64,000 nucleotides of DNA from Adiantum capillus-veneris (Eukaryota; Streptophyta; Polypodiopsida; Polypodiales; Pteridaceae), in contig CM043959.1 of assembly GCA_014529385.2 (NCBI GenBank), forward strand, positions 64,681,753 through 64,745,752, given 5' to 3'. The notes under the pieces are model-generated. The model saw nothing but the letters and a program-made list of their open reading frames with translations, searched no databases and was not told where the DNA came from. A program made the position numbers and the translations under genes. Of this stretch, positions 53,820 to 64,000 are shown piece after piece (position 1 is the stretch's first letter; every line of letters starts with the position of its first letter).

Positions 53820-56568
53820 ACACTCATGCCGATTGCTTTTTAGAGGGCCTGAAGGTCAAACCATTGATCTGATACCTGGAAGCATGTCACCGAACCGGCC
53901 ATCTTACCGTGTGAGCCGAGCACAGAATGAGGAGATTTTGAACCAAGTGAAAGACCTCTTGGAAAAGGGTCTTGTCCAACCTAATACTTGACCATATTGC
54001 TCTCCAGTGATGTTAGTTTTGAAGAAAGACGGATCTTGGAGAATGTGCATCGATTATAGAGATCTCAAAAAAATCACCATCAAGAACAGATTTCCGATTC
54101 CTAGGATCGATGATATACTCGACAGGTTACAGGGATCCTCTTGCTTTAGCAGGATTGACCTGAAGAGTGCATATCATCAGATCCGAATCGCGCTGAGAGA
54201 CGTCTACAAGATAGCTTTTCGGCCTACTTTTGGATTATTTGAGTTTTTGGTGATGCCTATTGGCTTAACCAATGCTCTTGCGACATTTAACCGGATGATG
54301 GACAGGCTTTTTCGAGCGTACAGGCTATTTGTTGGCACTTTCTTTGACGACATCATTGTTTTCTCCAAGAATGAGTCAGATCACAGAGATCATCTGCTTC
54401 AGGTCTTTCAGGCATTACGAGATCACAAGTTAGTGATTAATGCAAAGAAAAGTGAAATTTTCCTACTAGAGATACACTTTTTGGGACACATTGTTTTAGT
54501 AGCAGGAGTGTAAATGGATCCGACCAAGATAGAGACTATACGTGATTGGCCCGATTTGAAGAATGCCCATGAAGTTAGAAGCTTCTTGGGACTGTGTTCG
54601 TACTATAGGCGGTTCATACGAAAGTTTGCAGAGGTTGCTTCCCCTTTGCATATCTTGACACAGAAAGGAGTCCCTTTCTCGTGGGGATCCACAGAGGTGA
54701 CTGCCTTTCAGACATTGAAAGAGAAGTTGACTACGGGACCAATTTTGACTTTGTTGGACTTGCAAAAGTCATTTGAAGTATATTGTGATGCTTGTGGTTG
54801 TAGTCTGGGTGCGGTCTTAATGCAAGAAGAGCATGTCATTGCTTACGAGAGCCAATTGTTCTCTAGGCCGGAGATGACATCACAGATTTATGAGAAAGAG
54901 CTTTTGGCGGTTATCCATGCTCTTACTCAGTGGCTTTATAGACCATCAGCGTTTGCGCTACTTCTTGTCACACAGAAGCAGCTTTCAGAAAAGTAGATGC
55001 GGTGGGCGAACATCTTGTCACAGTTTCACTTCCAGATTGTCCATGTGCATGGGCAGAAGAATGTGGTGGCAGATGGTTTGTCTCGAAAGCCGTTGGTTAT
55101 GGCTATTTCCGCGATACATCATAGGAGCTTCGAGGATATGGTCGACCAGTATGCCACATATACAGATTTTGCGGATATTTTCACACGGATATGGGATGGA
55201 GAGACAGTAGCAGGATACTCCATGCGAGAAGGCTTCTTGATGAGAAAAACCATGTTGTGTGTTACACAGCCGTTGAGGAAAAAGGTAATGACTGAATGCC
55301 ACTGTCCACCTTTTACGGGCCACCGCGGCATTGCTACCACCATGAAGGGGGTAGAGAGATACTTCTTGTGGCCGAGACTCAAAAAGGATGTGGAAGAGTT
55401 TGTGCGCATTTGCTTAGTATGCCAGAAGGTCAAGTTTGACAGGCACAAGGCACATGGATTGTTACAGCCTTTACCCATACCCACCCGCCCCTGGGAAAGT
55501 ATTGCAATGGATTCATTTTTGATCTCCCAAGAACACAGAGTAGTCACGATGGTATCTGGACTGTTATTGACAGATTTAGCAAACAGGCATTTCATTCCAG
55601 TGAAGAAAACAGTCAAGCCGGATCACTTAGCGACATTGTTTGTGGCCTAGATCTTCAGATTACATGGCATGCTTGAGAAGATTGTCTCCGACAGAGACCC
55701 TTGATTTATGAGTTTGTTTTGGAAGGCAATTTGGGAGAACATTGGCACGCGGTTGCAGCTCTCATCATCGTTCGACCCGCAGACTGATGGGCAATGTGAG
55801 ATTGCAAATTCAGTGTTTCTAGATTTATTGAAGTCTTATATCTCAGATCAGAAGACTCAATGGGAAAAGTACTTACCTTTGGTGGAATTTGCCTACAATA
55901 ACACGATACACTCTTCGACGGGGAAGGCGCTATTTGAGATTGTTGAAGGTGCTGCAAAGGTTCCAGCCTTACTGAGCACGAAAGATAAGATTTTTGAAGC
56001 GGATGAATATAAACGAGATTTGGATACGTCTTTTGCCAAGGTTCGCGAGACTTTGCAGAAGTCTCAAGAATGACAGAAAAAGGCAGCGGATCTCCATTGT
56101 CGCGATATGAAATTGAAGGAGGATGATTGGGTGCTCTTGCGTTTTGAGAAGGCACGTCTAACAAAGAAAAAAGGAAAGGAGAGGCTTTTTCCAAATCTTA
56201 GGATGCGATACTACGGACCTTTCCAGATCACTGAAAAGATAAATGATGTGTCCTTCCGATTGAAACTGCCAGATACTTGGAGGATTCACAATGCATTGCA
56301 TGTGAGTCTCTTGAAACCTTTTAACGGTGATGTGCCTGATGATGGGGAGCCTGATGAGCAACCCGAAGTGGAAGAAAACGAGGAGATTCTTGTTCCTGAA
56401 TATATTTTTGCACATAAGGATACGAAGAATAAAGGTAAAGTCCGAAGGTGGTTCTTGGTTAAGTTCAAGAACTATCCTGCCTTGGATGCAAAGTGGATAG
56501 AGGAGGAGGACCTAGCAGATACTCCTCAAATTGTGAAACTTTACCTCGATGCTTTTGGTTTAGCATAG
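53820..56568 (+). pseudogene. Family B pol: RT, RNase H, integrase, chromodomain
   Basis: RT at 54007-54510 ([35 protein letters not shown], catalytic FFDDIIVFS). RNase H near 54760-55000 (FEVYCDACGCSLGAVLM). Integrase zinc region at 55290-55430 (H..H, then CLVCQ) and core (IVSDRDP, SPQTDGQ-like FDPQTDGQCEIANS, NNTIHSSTG). Chromodomain at 56395-56545 (EYIFAHKDTKNKGKVRRWFL, then FKNYPALDAKWIEEEDL). Stops at 54511, 54994, 55702 and 56071. Three are C-to-T changes relative to the X or Y copy, and 55702 is shared with X. Confidence 0.88.
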
Positions 56569-57159
56569 TCTACTCCAAATGGAACCCAGAATTCAGCTTG
56601 GCCGGAGATCTGGTCCAGTGGGATGCACAAAGAGGGGAGTCACTCCGCTCTTTTGTCAACAGGTGCCTTGATTTAGATACTAGAGTCACTCATGTCTCTT
56701 TGAGCTTCAGGGATATTGAAAGCTGATAGTATTCTGTTGTACGACTTTATGAAATGGAATTCCTGATTATGATACTGATTCGTTCTTGACTTCTTTTGAG
56801 TGCAATAACTGATAGACGAAATGACTGCAACATTTTGGTTTGATTGATCTCAAATAGACATGGTTGCAATAGGGGTTAGTCAATCGGACATCGATGAGGT
56901 CTCGATTGGATCTAGATGTGATTGCTAGCTACATTGCCGATAAATCATGGTCTAAGATCCGAACGAATGTTGAATGTCATGTGATGTCCTGTGATGTCTT
57001 GTGATGTCGTGTGATGTGACTGTCGATTTGGTACATGTGCTAGATGTGTGTTCCTAGTACGTAGGTACTAACAGTAAGTGTCTGCTAAGACGGTTTATGG
57101 CTTCTGTCGGTTTTGCATGCGTAATCGCGGTCGATTACAATGTTTTCAAGAGGGGGGTA

Positions 57160-57395
57160 TGTCACAAAGTGATTACGTGGCTACCGACAGCAAAAACCCT
57201 AATTCTTGTAAACCCTAATTTTTGCCAAAAACCCTAATTTGTAAGAACCCTAATTTCTAGAAACCCTAACCCTAAATGCTGGCTGGAACCCTAAAGTGGC
57301 TGAAACCTTAAAATTGGCGGTTGAAAATGCCACGTGATAGCAGTACGGATTTTCAAAATTTTCGGCGTGATTTACGGAAAGCAGGGGTGCTTGCG
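57160..57395 (+). repeat. Family B LTR, 5' part only
   Basis: Starts TGTCACAAAGTGATTACG after TTCAAGAGGGGGGTA. It contains the AAACCCTAA-like motifs (57186-57290). At about 57396 it changes to the family C LTR segment beginning ATTATGAAGCTTTCCATCTT. Confidence 0.82.
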
Positions 57396-58061
57396 GAAAA
57401 TTATGAAGCTTTCCATCTTCATAGCATCACCAAGGCCACAAGGAACACAAAGATTGTATTGTAACAAAGTCTCTCTTGATGGGAGAATCTATAATACAAA
57501 CGCCTTTTGGAGGGGGGACCGGCTCCAAGTAAATCCGATTCTCAACTATTGTCATGTTCTCTAATATTCTCTCTCTTGCAAAAGCATTGTTCATCCCTCG
57601 GCAATTCTGCTATGTTAGACCCACCTCACTACTCTCTATGATGAACTAATTCGAGCCGTGGGTGTAGATACTTAAGTGCTTATTTTCAAAGGCGAAGAGG
57701 AGTAGCAACTAAGGTTTTGAATTGCCAAAGGATACACTAAGTAAACACATAAGTATAATTAGAATGGCTGACAATAACCAAGAGAGTAGAATGAACATTG
57801 ATAACTTTGATTTTACACATGAAGGTGCTAATGATGATGCTCCATGTTTATCAATTATCTTGTTACTAAGTTGCATCAAGCTATGGGCAAAGCTATGGGC
57901 AACTCTACTTTGCAAGCCGCAATTACCCAATAACTTCGTGCTTATGGGATTTCCCTTCCTGTCCAAGACGAGAGAGAATTTAGGAGGCCTCTTTGTGAGA
58001 CTCCTAAAAGAAGACTCTCTTCCATAAGAGAGGAGGAATCCAAAGAACGAGAAAGAAGTGA

Positions 58062-58373
58062 ATTCCTAAGTTCTTCTAAAGATGTGGCTCCATAAAGACG
58101 ACGATCTAGGCTATCGTCAACTCCTTTCAAGAGGAAATGGTCAACCCATAGTCTTTCTCCTAGTCATTCCTAAGTTCTTCTAAAGACGTGGCTCCATGAA
58201 GACGATGATCTAAGCTATTGTCAACTCTTTTCAAGAGGAAATGGTCAACCCATAGTCCTTCTCCTAGTCATTCCTAAGTTCTTCTAAAGATGTGGCTCCA
58301 TGAACATGACGGTCTAGACTATCGTCAACTCCTCCCAAGAGGAAATGGTCAATCCATAGTCCTTCTCCTATTC
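58062..58373 (+). repeat. Three tandem 104-bp units in family C gag
   Basis: Units starting ATTCCTAAGTTCTTCTAAAG at 58062, 58166 and 58270 are repeated. Because 104 is not a multiple of three, each added unit shifts the reading frame of the Arg/Ser-rich N-terminal gag. Confidence 0.9.
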
Positions 58374-59556
58374 ATTCCGAAAGGGAAGAGAGGAAACAAA
58401 GGAAGAAAAAGGCAAGAAAGAGGTCACCCTCTTCTCCTTCTTCTTCACCTTCGTCATCTTCTGATGAAAGCAATAGTTATTCTCCTAGAGAATACAAGAG
58501 GAGAGGACATCACAAAACTTACCCTGCATGGCGAAGGTCCCAAAAGCTCAAGAAATTCAAAGAGGGAGGAAAGAGTATCTCTTTTCTCACCTATGATGGC
58601 ACCTTTGGTGCCACCGAAAAAGTATTGGCCTTCATCCAACAATTTGATGCGGCCTTTGGAGAGAAGGGCTTCACGGAGTCCTCCAAGCTATACCATGTAG
58701 CTATGCACTTCCAAAATCTACTCGCCAATGGTGGGCTAGCCTTCATGGCAACGGTGAGGTGCCAAAGACATGGAAAACTCTACAAGTTTCCATCATGAAG
58801 CAATTCCTTGCAAGCGATGCAAAGGACAAAGTGTTTACCAAATGGCGGAGTTTGAAGCTACTCTTCAATGAGTCTATCCACAAATATGTAAACAAGTTTT
58901 GGGATTTACATCTCAAAGCTATAATCTTTCAAAGAATAGACTTCATCGAACAAAAGCAACATTTTTGTGCGGTATTACCTGAAGAAATGGCCAAGTATGT
59001 CAACTCACAATGGCCTAGCACTATCACCGAAGTCATCCACCAGACTATGGTTGCTTCAAGGATCGATTTTCAATAAGGGGCGAGAAGAAATTTCAAGCCC
59101 ATGGAAAACAAGGATTAAAATGAAGATAAAGGGAAGAGCAATGCTCAAAACTCTTCCCAAGGCAACATGAACACCAACAACAACAAGGCTAAGGAGAAAG
59201 GAGCTTACAAAGGTAAAAATAAGCTCTCTCCTAAAGGATCGGAGGCCTTTTGTAAAGACCATAAATGCTTTAAGTGTAGGGAGAAAGGACATGGTTATCG
59301 TTCTTGCCCCAAAAGAAATGTATGCAATGACACTCCTAGAGCTTCCATGGTTGAAGCTCCAAAAGAGGATACTTATTGCAAAAGCTCATACCTCTCCTAT
59401 GCTTGGGAAAAAGTAAGGGAGCATGATGCCCTTATTCTCTTTGACCTTGGCTCTACTCACAAATTCATATCAACGGAGTTGGCCACTAAGTTGGGGATTC
59501 AAGCTTTTGAGATGGGAGATACTGTAAGGTATAGCAAGCCTCCGTTACTCCCTTGA
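58374..59556 (+). pseudogene. Family C gag, zinc knuckle and protease
   Basis: The capsid domain spans about 58550-59076 in two frames (ISFLTYDGTFGATEKVLAFI, then TWKTLQVSIMKQFLASDAKD, KYVNKFWDLHLKA). CCHC knuckle CFKCREKGHGYRSC at 59269-59310. Protease core DALILFDLGSTHKFISTELA at about 59428-59487, with DLG in place of DSG or DTG. A stop at 59077 separates capsid from knuckle. Confidence 0.78.
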
Positions 59557-59574
59557 TTGGAAAGTTGAGGCTTC

Positions 59575-61800
59575 ATGTCCAAAGCTACGTCGACAAAGAA
59601 GACTTTCTTTTTATCTCTCCAACATGAGGATGTTATCCTAGGGGCCCCATGGTTCAACCACATGGCTGCCAACATGAAGTTCCTTGAAAGGAGAATCTAC
59701 TTCACCTACAGGGAAAAGAGCATGTACATAGATGCTAATGATTGGGGGAACACCATATCTCTGGTAAATACGCTTGCTTTTGATAAGTCAATGAAAAGCT
59801 CTATTTTTGCGTATATGATTTTTGTTAGAGAATCTGTAAACAATTCTAATGTTTTCACAAGTATCAATAAAGGGAATCAAGAGGAATTAGAGTTGTCCAA
59901 TTTCCTAAATGGATTTCAAGATGTTTTCATTGATGACATCCCTAGTGAGCTACCTCTAAAATGAGGGGATGATGACCATGCATAGAGCTTCTACTAGGGA
60001 AGCTCACCGACTAATAAACCTCCTTATTGAGTTTCACAAGCTCAACAAGAGGAGATCATGAGGCAAGTGCATGAATTGGTGGAAAAAGGAATGGTGAGGC
60101 TTAGCTCCTCTCCATTCTGTTCATATACGAATGGATCTTGGGCATATACAAAAAATAGCTTTTAGCTATTCTACATGCCCTAGACACATGGAAGCACTAT
60201 CTCTTGGGGGCTCCATTCATCCTACGAATGGATCACAAAGCCTCAAGAACTTCATGACAGAAACCAAGCTTTTCGACAAAAAAATGAGGTGGGCAAATTT
60301 TCTTTCTCAATTTAAATTTCATATTGCTCACATTGCTGGCAAGCACAATCAAGTGGTTGATGCACTTTCACAACGGCCAAGGGTAAATGTGGTGTCTATA
60401 GCAACTCACAATGATCTATCTTTTATGATAAATGAGTATGCTACTGCCTAAGACAAGTAGGTAATTACAGCCTTTGCATTAGGGAAGAAACAAAGAACCA
60501 TTCACCTTGAAGGATGGTTATCTTCCAAATGGCAATAGGCTATGTATTACTCACCCATACAATAAGAAAGTCATGTATGAATCCCATGCTTCTCCTGATG
60601 CAAGGCAAAGAGGGATTCCATAATCGACTCTTCAAGGAGTAGAAATGTATTTATATTGGTCTACCATGAAAAGTAAACATACAAAAGTATGTTTTAAAAT
60701 GCATGGGATACCAAAAACTGGAATTTGATCAAGGGAAGCAAATTAAATTGTTTCAGTTGTTGACAGGCTTAGCAAGAAAACACACTCTATGCCTGTCAAA
60801 ATGACTATTAAGGCACATCAAACAACAACCCTCTTTAGATCTCAAATTTTGAAGTATCATGGCTTACCATTATCCATAGTGTCCGACAAAGATCCTATAA
60901 TGACCAGTAATTTCTAGAAGGGTCTCTTTGAGAATCTAGGAAGTAGATTAAATTTCTCTTTTGGCCTATCATCCACAAATGGATGACCAAAGTGAATTAA
61001 CTAATCTAACGATCCTTGAATCTACTAAAAGCCTATGTCATGGAAGTAGATCAATGTTCTCAATCAGAGAAGTACCTACCTCTTATAGAGTATGTGTACA
61101 ATGACATTGTACATACTTTTATGGTGAAAGTACCTTTCGAGGTTAAAGAGGGAAGATCCAAAAGTCCCTTACTACTTAAAGTATATGGGAAGATCTTCGC
61201 TGCTGATGAATATAGCCGAGACTCACAAGAATCTTTTCCAAAGATTAAAAAGGTTATATCCATCTCAAAGCAAAGGCAAAAAGGGCTATTGCTAATAAGC
61301 ACAGAACGGCCTTAGCCTTTAAGGAAAATGATTGGGTCTTGATAAAGTTTCTCAAGGCTCGTCTAAGGCATACTATGGGCAAGAATCCTACGAGCCCCCA
61401 AGAGTATTATGCTAAACTAGCAAAAATATACTATGTTCCTTTAAAAAAAATAATCATTAAGCCAATCAATGAGATGGCTTATTAGTTAAAGTTGCCCAAC
61501 CATTGGCTCATTCACAATGCTAACCATGTGAGCCTACTCAAGCCTTACAAAGAAGAGCCACCAAAAGAACCAATAATGGAGGACCCGCCAGAGATCGAAG
61601 ATCAAGAAGAGGTGTTGTAATCCAAATCGATTCTTCGACACGAAGACAAGGTACTAAGAAATGGTAATATTATCCAATGATATCTTGTTAGGTTTAAGAA
61701 TTATCCTTTTAAAGATGCTAGATGGATGCAAGGAACCTAGCTTAAGGATAACATTAACCTTGTCAATGCTTACAATGATAAACTAGAGTAAGCAAATGAA
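59575..61800 (+). pseudogene. Family C pol remnant: protease end, RNase H, integrase, chromodomain-like end
   Basis: The frame at 59575-59964 gives VILGAPWFNHMAANMKF (protease end) and FQDVFIDDIPSELPL (the start of the RT region). RT is then nearly absent: only EIMRQVHELVEKGMV-like residues remain at 60050-60100. RNase H C-terminus and linker at 60270-60400 (KMRWANFLSQFKFHIAHIAG). Integrase core pieces SDKDPIMTSNF (about 60885) and YLPLIEYVYNDIVH (about 61075). The end has LIHNANHVSLLKPY and YLVRFKNYPFKDARWM, a chromodomain-like strand. Confidence 0.72.
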
Positions 61801-62145
61801 AATGCATTTTAAATGAACAACGTTTTAAATGACTCAATCTCTTTCTTTTATTGTGCACAAAATTTAAGAAGTATGCATGCTTAGGATCATGTTTCTGGTG
61901 ATGACATCTCCCAAACACCAAGTAGAACTTATCACTCTACTTTGGAAGTATGATATGGACTAAAGAGCAGACATGCTTGCGGCAGCTAAGTCTCCCGAGC
62001 ACCAAATGGATTAGTCATCCATTCTGGAATGATGTCGTAGGGGTAAAAAGGGATCCTCTACCCGCTGAAAAACATGGACTAATGACTAGGCTTTATCTTC
62101 TTTACCTCATAGTCGAGGATGACTATGATTTTAAGAGAGAGGTAA

Positions 62146-63007
62146 TGTCAAAAAATATAATATCTAACTTTACCAAATGATTTTCTCATATTAAACTGAT
62201 CACTTAATATGGGAAGATAAAAGGGGAACAAGAGTTAGTATATATTTTCTTTTAAACCTATCTCAACAGGGGACCAAAAGGAGAAATGGTTGCATCTCAA
62301 TAGGGGTCCAAAAGGAGACGGTCTACCAAAGAGAAATTGTCTATAAGTGCTTCTAGATTTACCTCAGCAAGGGACCAAGAGGAGAGATGGTCACATCTCA
62401 AAAGGGGTCCAAATGGAGGTAGTCTATCAAAGAGCAACGTGCATCTAACGGAGCATAAAAGACCTTAGGGTTAGCTCCATTAAAGACCTCCAAAAGTTAG
62501 TGTTAAAAGTCCTTTGATCTTACGCAAGCTAGGGTTGACCTCGAGGTGGGAATCCTACCCAAGCATGAGGTGCTAAGATGCTTAAAGTGGTTGTGGGAAC
62601 CTTGCCCAAAGCTTGAGCTAATTTTTATACTTAAATGACTAAGGTTTTTGAAATGTTAAATTCAAAGATAAATTCTCAAAAGGCATGAACGTTTCCATGC
62701 TTGATTGACTAAGGCTTGAAGGATTCAATTCAAAACAAATGACTTAAGAAGCATAAAAGACACATGCTTGTTTGATTGACTAAGTCGTTAAAGCATTCAA
62801 TTTAACCAAATAACTTAATAAACATAAAAGACACATGTTCAAATGATGCTCCACATGTGGCCCTCATTATGTGCTTGAATTCTATTGGATAGGTTTTAAA
62901 GGGGTCCAATGAGAATTTAGATACATAAAAATAAATAATTAAGTTCTTTCTCTCAAAGAGAAAATAGAGGACACATGTCCAAATGAAATAATAAAATAAT
63001 AAAATAA

Positions 63008-63061
<54 letters not shown>

Positions 63062-63092
63062 GTGGACCAAGCATGAAAGGAAGGTATGCTCT

Positions 63093-63149
<57 letters not shown>

Positions 63150-63860
63150 TCTCATTGTGTAGAGTGCAAAGTACAAGAGCTCCATCTCCTTCTCCAAGAT
63201 TGTTGAGAAGTGGAGAGCCTACACCAACACTCTTGGCTGTGGAATGCAAATCCAACCAAGAGCCATGCTTCAATTCTTAAGCTTGCTATCTTCTTCATCT
63301 TCATTACTATGTTATTTTGCTATGCTAAGCAAGAAGAGTGATGGTAAGTGAGGAACTATTTCTTTCTCCTATGGAATGTTTCTTCTTCCTCTTCCCTACC
63401 CTCATTCTCCGCTAGCTCTCTCCACCTTCGAAGGTGTTTGAGGCCTTGGGACTTAACCTTGGGATAGTTAATGCTTTTTGTAAAGTTTATGTTAAGCTCG
63501 TGATGCATGAAGCTTTCCATCTTCATAACATCACCAAGGTCACAAGGAATACAAAGATTGTATTGTAACAAAGTCTCTCTTGATGGGAGAATCTATAATA
63601 CAAACGCCTTTTGGAGGGGGGATCGGCTCCAAGTAAATCAGGTCCTCAACTATTGTCATGTTCTCTAATACTCTCTCTCTCTCTTGCAAAAGTATTGTTC
63701 ATGCCAAGTTAATTAAGTACTATGTTTATGTTGCTACCATCAATTAGGTTCACCCTCTATGCTCTCAAAGTGATCTCACAAAAATGCTCACCTTAATTCT
63801 CTGAATTCTGCTATTCTCAAAGTTCATAGGCCATTCCCATTATAGTTACTGTTGGAAGCA
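62146..63860 (+). repeat. Family C LTR (3'), about 1.7 kb
   Basis: It shares several blocks with 44186-45877. (GA)n at 63011-63059 and (CA)n at 63096-63147 lie inside. The 3' end is uncertain. Confidence 0.6.
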
Positions 63861-64000
63861 AGGGTGGGCTTCCACCCTTGGCCATGCAATTCAACCATTG
63901 ACCTTGCCATGATGGAGAAGGGAAAAGAGAGATTTAGTAGGGAAAGATGTTGATACAGGAAGAAAAGGGATGGAGATGTTGACTTACCTACTCATAATAG
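63861..64000. other. Unannotated end of window
   Basis: No recognised feature. A short inverted repeat (GGGTGGGCTTCCACCC, about 63862-63878) is present. Confidence 0.3.

Larger units (their letters stand above)
52756..57395 (+). mobile_element. Family B chromovirus copy, + strand, 5'-truncated
   Basis: The element begins inside gag (about 52780: AAWNHLRMTKKDTINAY-like) and lacks a 5' LTR. Gag end, knuckle, protease, RT, RNase H, integrase and chromodomain follow in order, then a noncoding tail (56570-57144), polypurine tract (57145-57159) and the first about 235 bp of the 3' LTR (57160-57395). There it changes to family C LTR sequence. Confidence 0.85.
57396..63860 (+). mobile_element. Family C Ty3/gypsy element, degenerate
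   Basis: It consists of a 5' LTR fragment (57396 to about 57650, matching 63505-63700), an internal region to 62145 with gag, knuckle, protease, RNase H, integrase and chromodomain-like end, and a 3' LTR from TGTCAAAAAATATAATATC (62146) to about 63860. The purine tract TTTTAAGAGAGAGG (62130-62143) precedes it. Most of the reverse transcriptase is missing. Confidence 0.72.

Overview
The window is plant nuclear DNA. It has a single-copy-type eukaryotic gene with GT-AG introns and conserved plant protein sequence, plant-type LTR retrotransposons primed by initiator-Met tRNA (TGGTATCAGAGC), chromoviruses, a hAT fragment and a Helitron. The repeat load is extreme. The LINE has an animal-L1-like coiled-coil ORF1 instead of the usual angiosperm type. 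Together with the very large intron this suggests a large-genome non-angiosperm such as a fern, but the species assignment is inference.

Host gene. A PepN-like M1 zinc aminopeptidase (plant 'puromycin-sensitive aminopeptidase', MPA1 type) runs on the + strand. The window enters it mid-gene. Twenty-three exons, mostly separated by introns of about 70-110 bp, lie in 1-5984 and include consecutive 5-nt and 12-nt microexons at the active site. One intron holds a roughly 1.4-kb (CA)n tract that abuts the 3' end of a tRNA-derived SINE. The last 26 codons and the stop are at 41083-41163, so the final intron is about 35.1 kb and is a nested transposon cluster.

The giant intron (5985-41082). It contains degraded LTR remnants; a solo LTR (family A) with TSD AAATG; a tandem LTR-internal-LTR array of family A (8237-13496) that seems to interrupt a LINE (about 8128-16140, - strand); a second rearranged family A array (16630-21059); and a family B chromovirus (21060 onward, + strand) whose gag was hit twice by family B copies on the - strand (X 21971-27280, TSD GCAAA; Y 27427-33252, TSD GAAAG). 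A third family A element (33748-40568, TSD TGCCG) carries a hAT transposase pseudogene in its 5' LTR and splits an unrecognised ORF.

Family A codes only gag-protease and is presumably non-autonomous. Its 3' noncoding region carries repeated hairpin modules with compensatory base changes. Family B is a full gag-pol chromovirus. The two families share an LTR block and degenerate telomere-like motifs.

Downstream of the gene (41164-64000). In order: a short 3' UTR, diverged tandem repeats, an unannotated stretch, a probable family C LTR (44186 to about 45877), a degenerate Helitron with PIF1-type helicase (about 48600-52400, - strand), a fourth family B copy (about 52760-57395, + strand) with nonsense changes of the C-to-T kind, and a family C Ty3/gypsy element (57396 to about 63860). 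Apart from the aminopeptidase, no intact host gene is evident.
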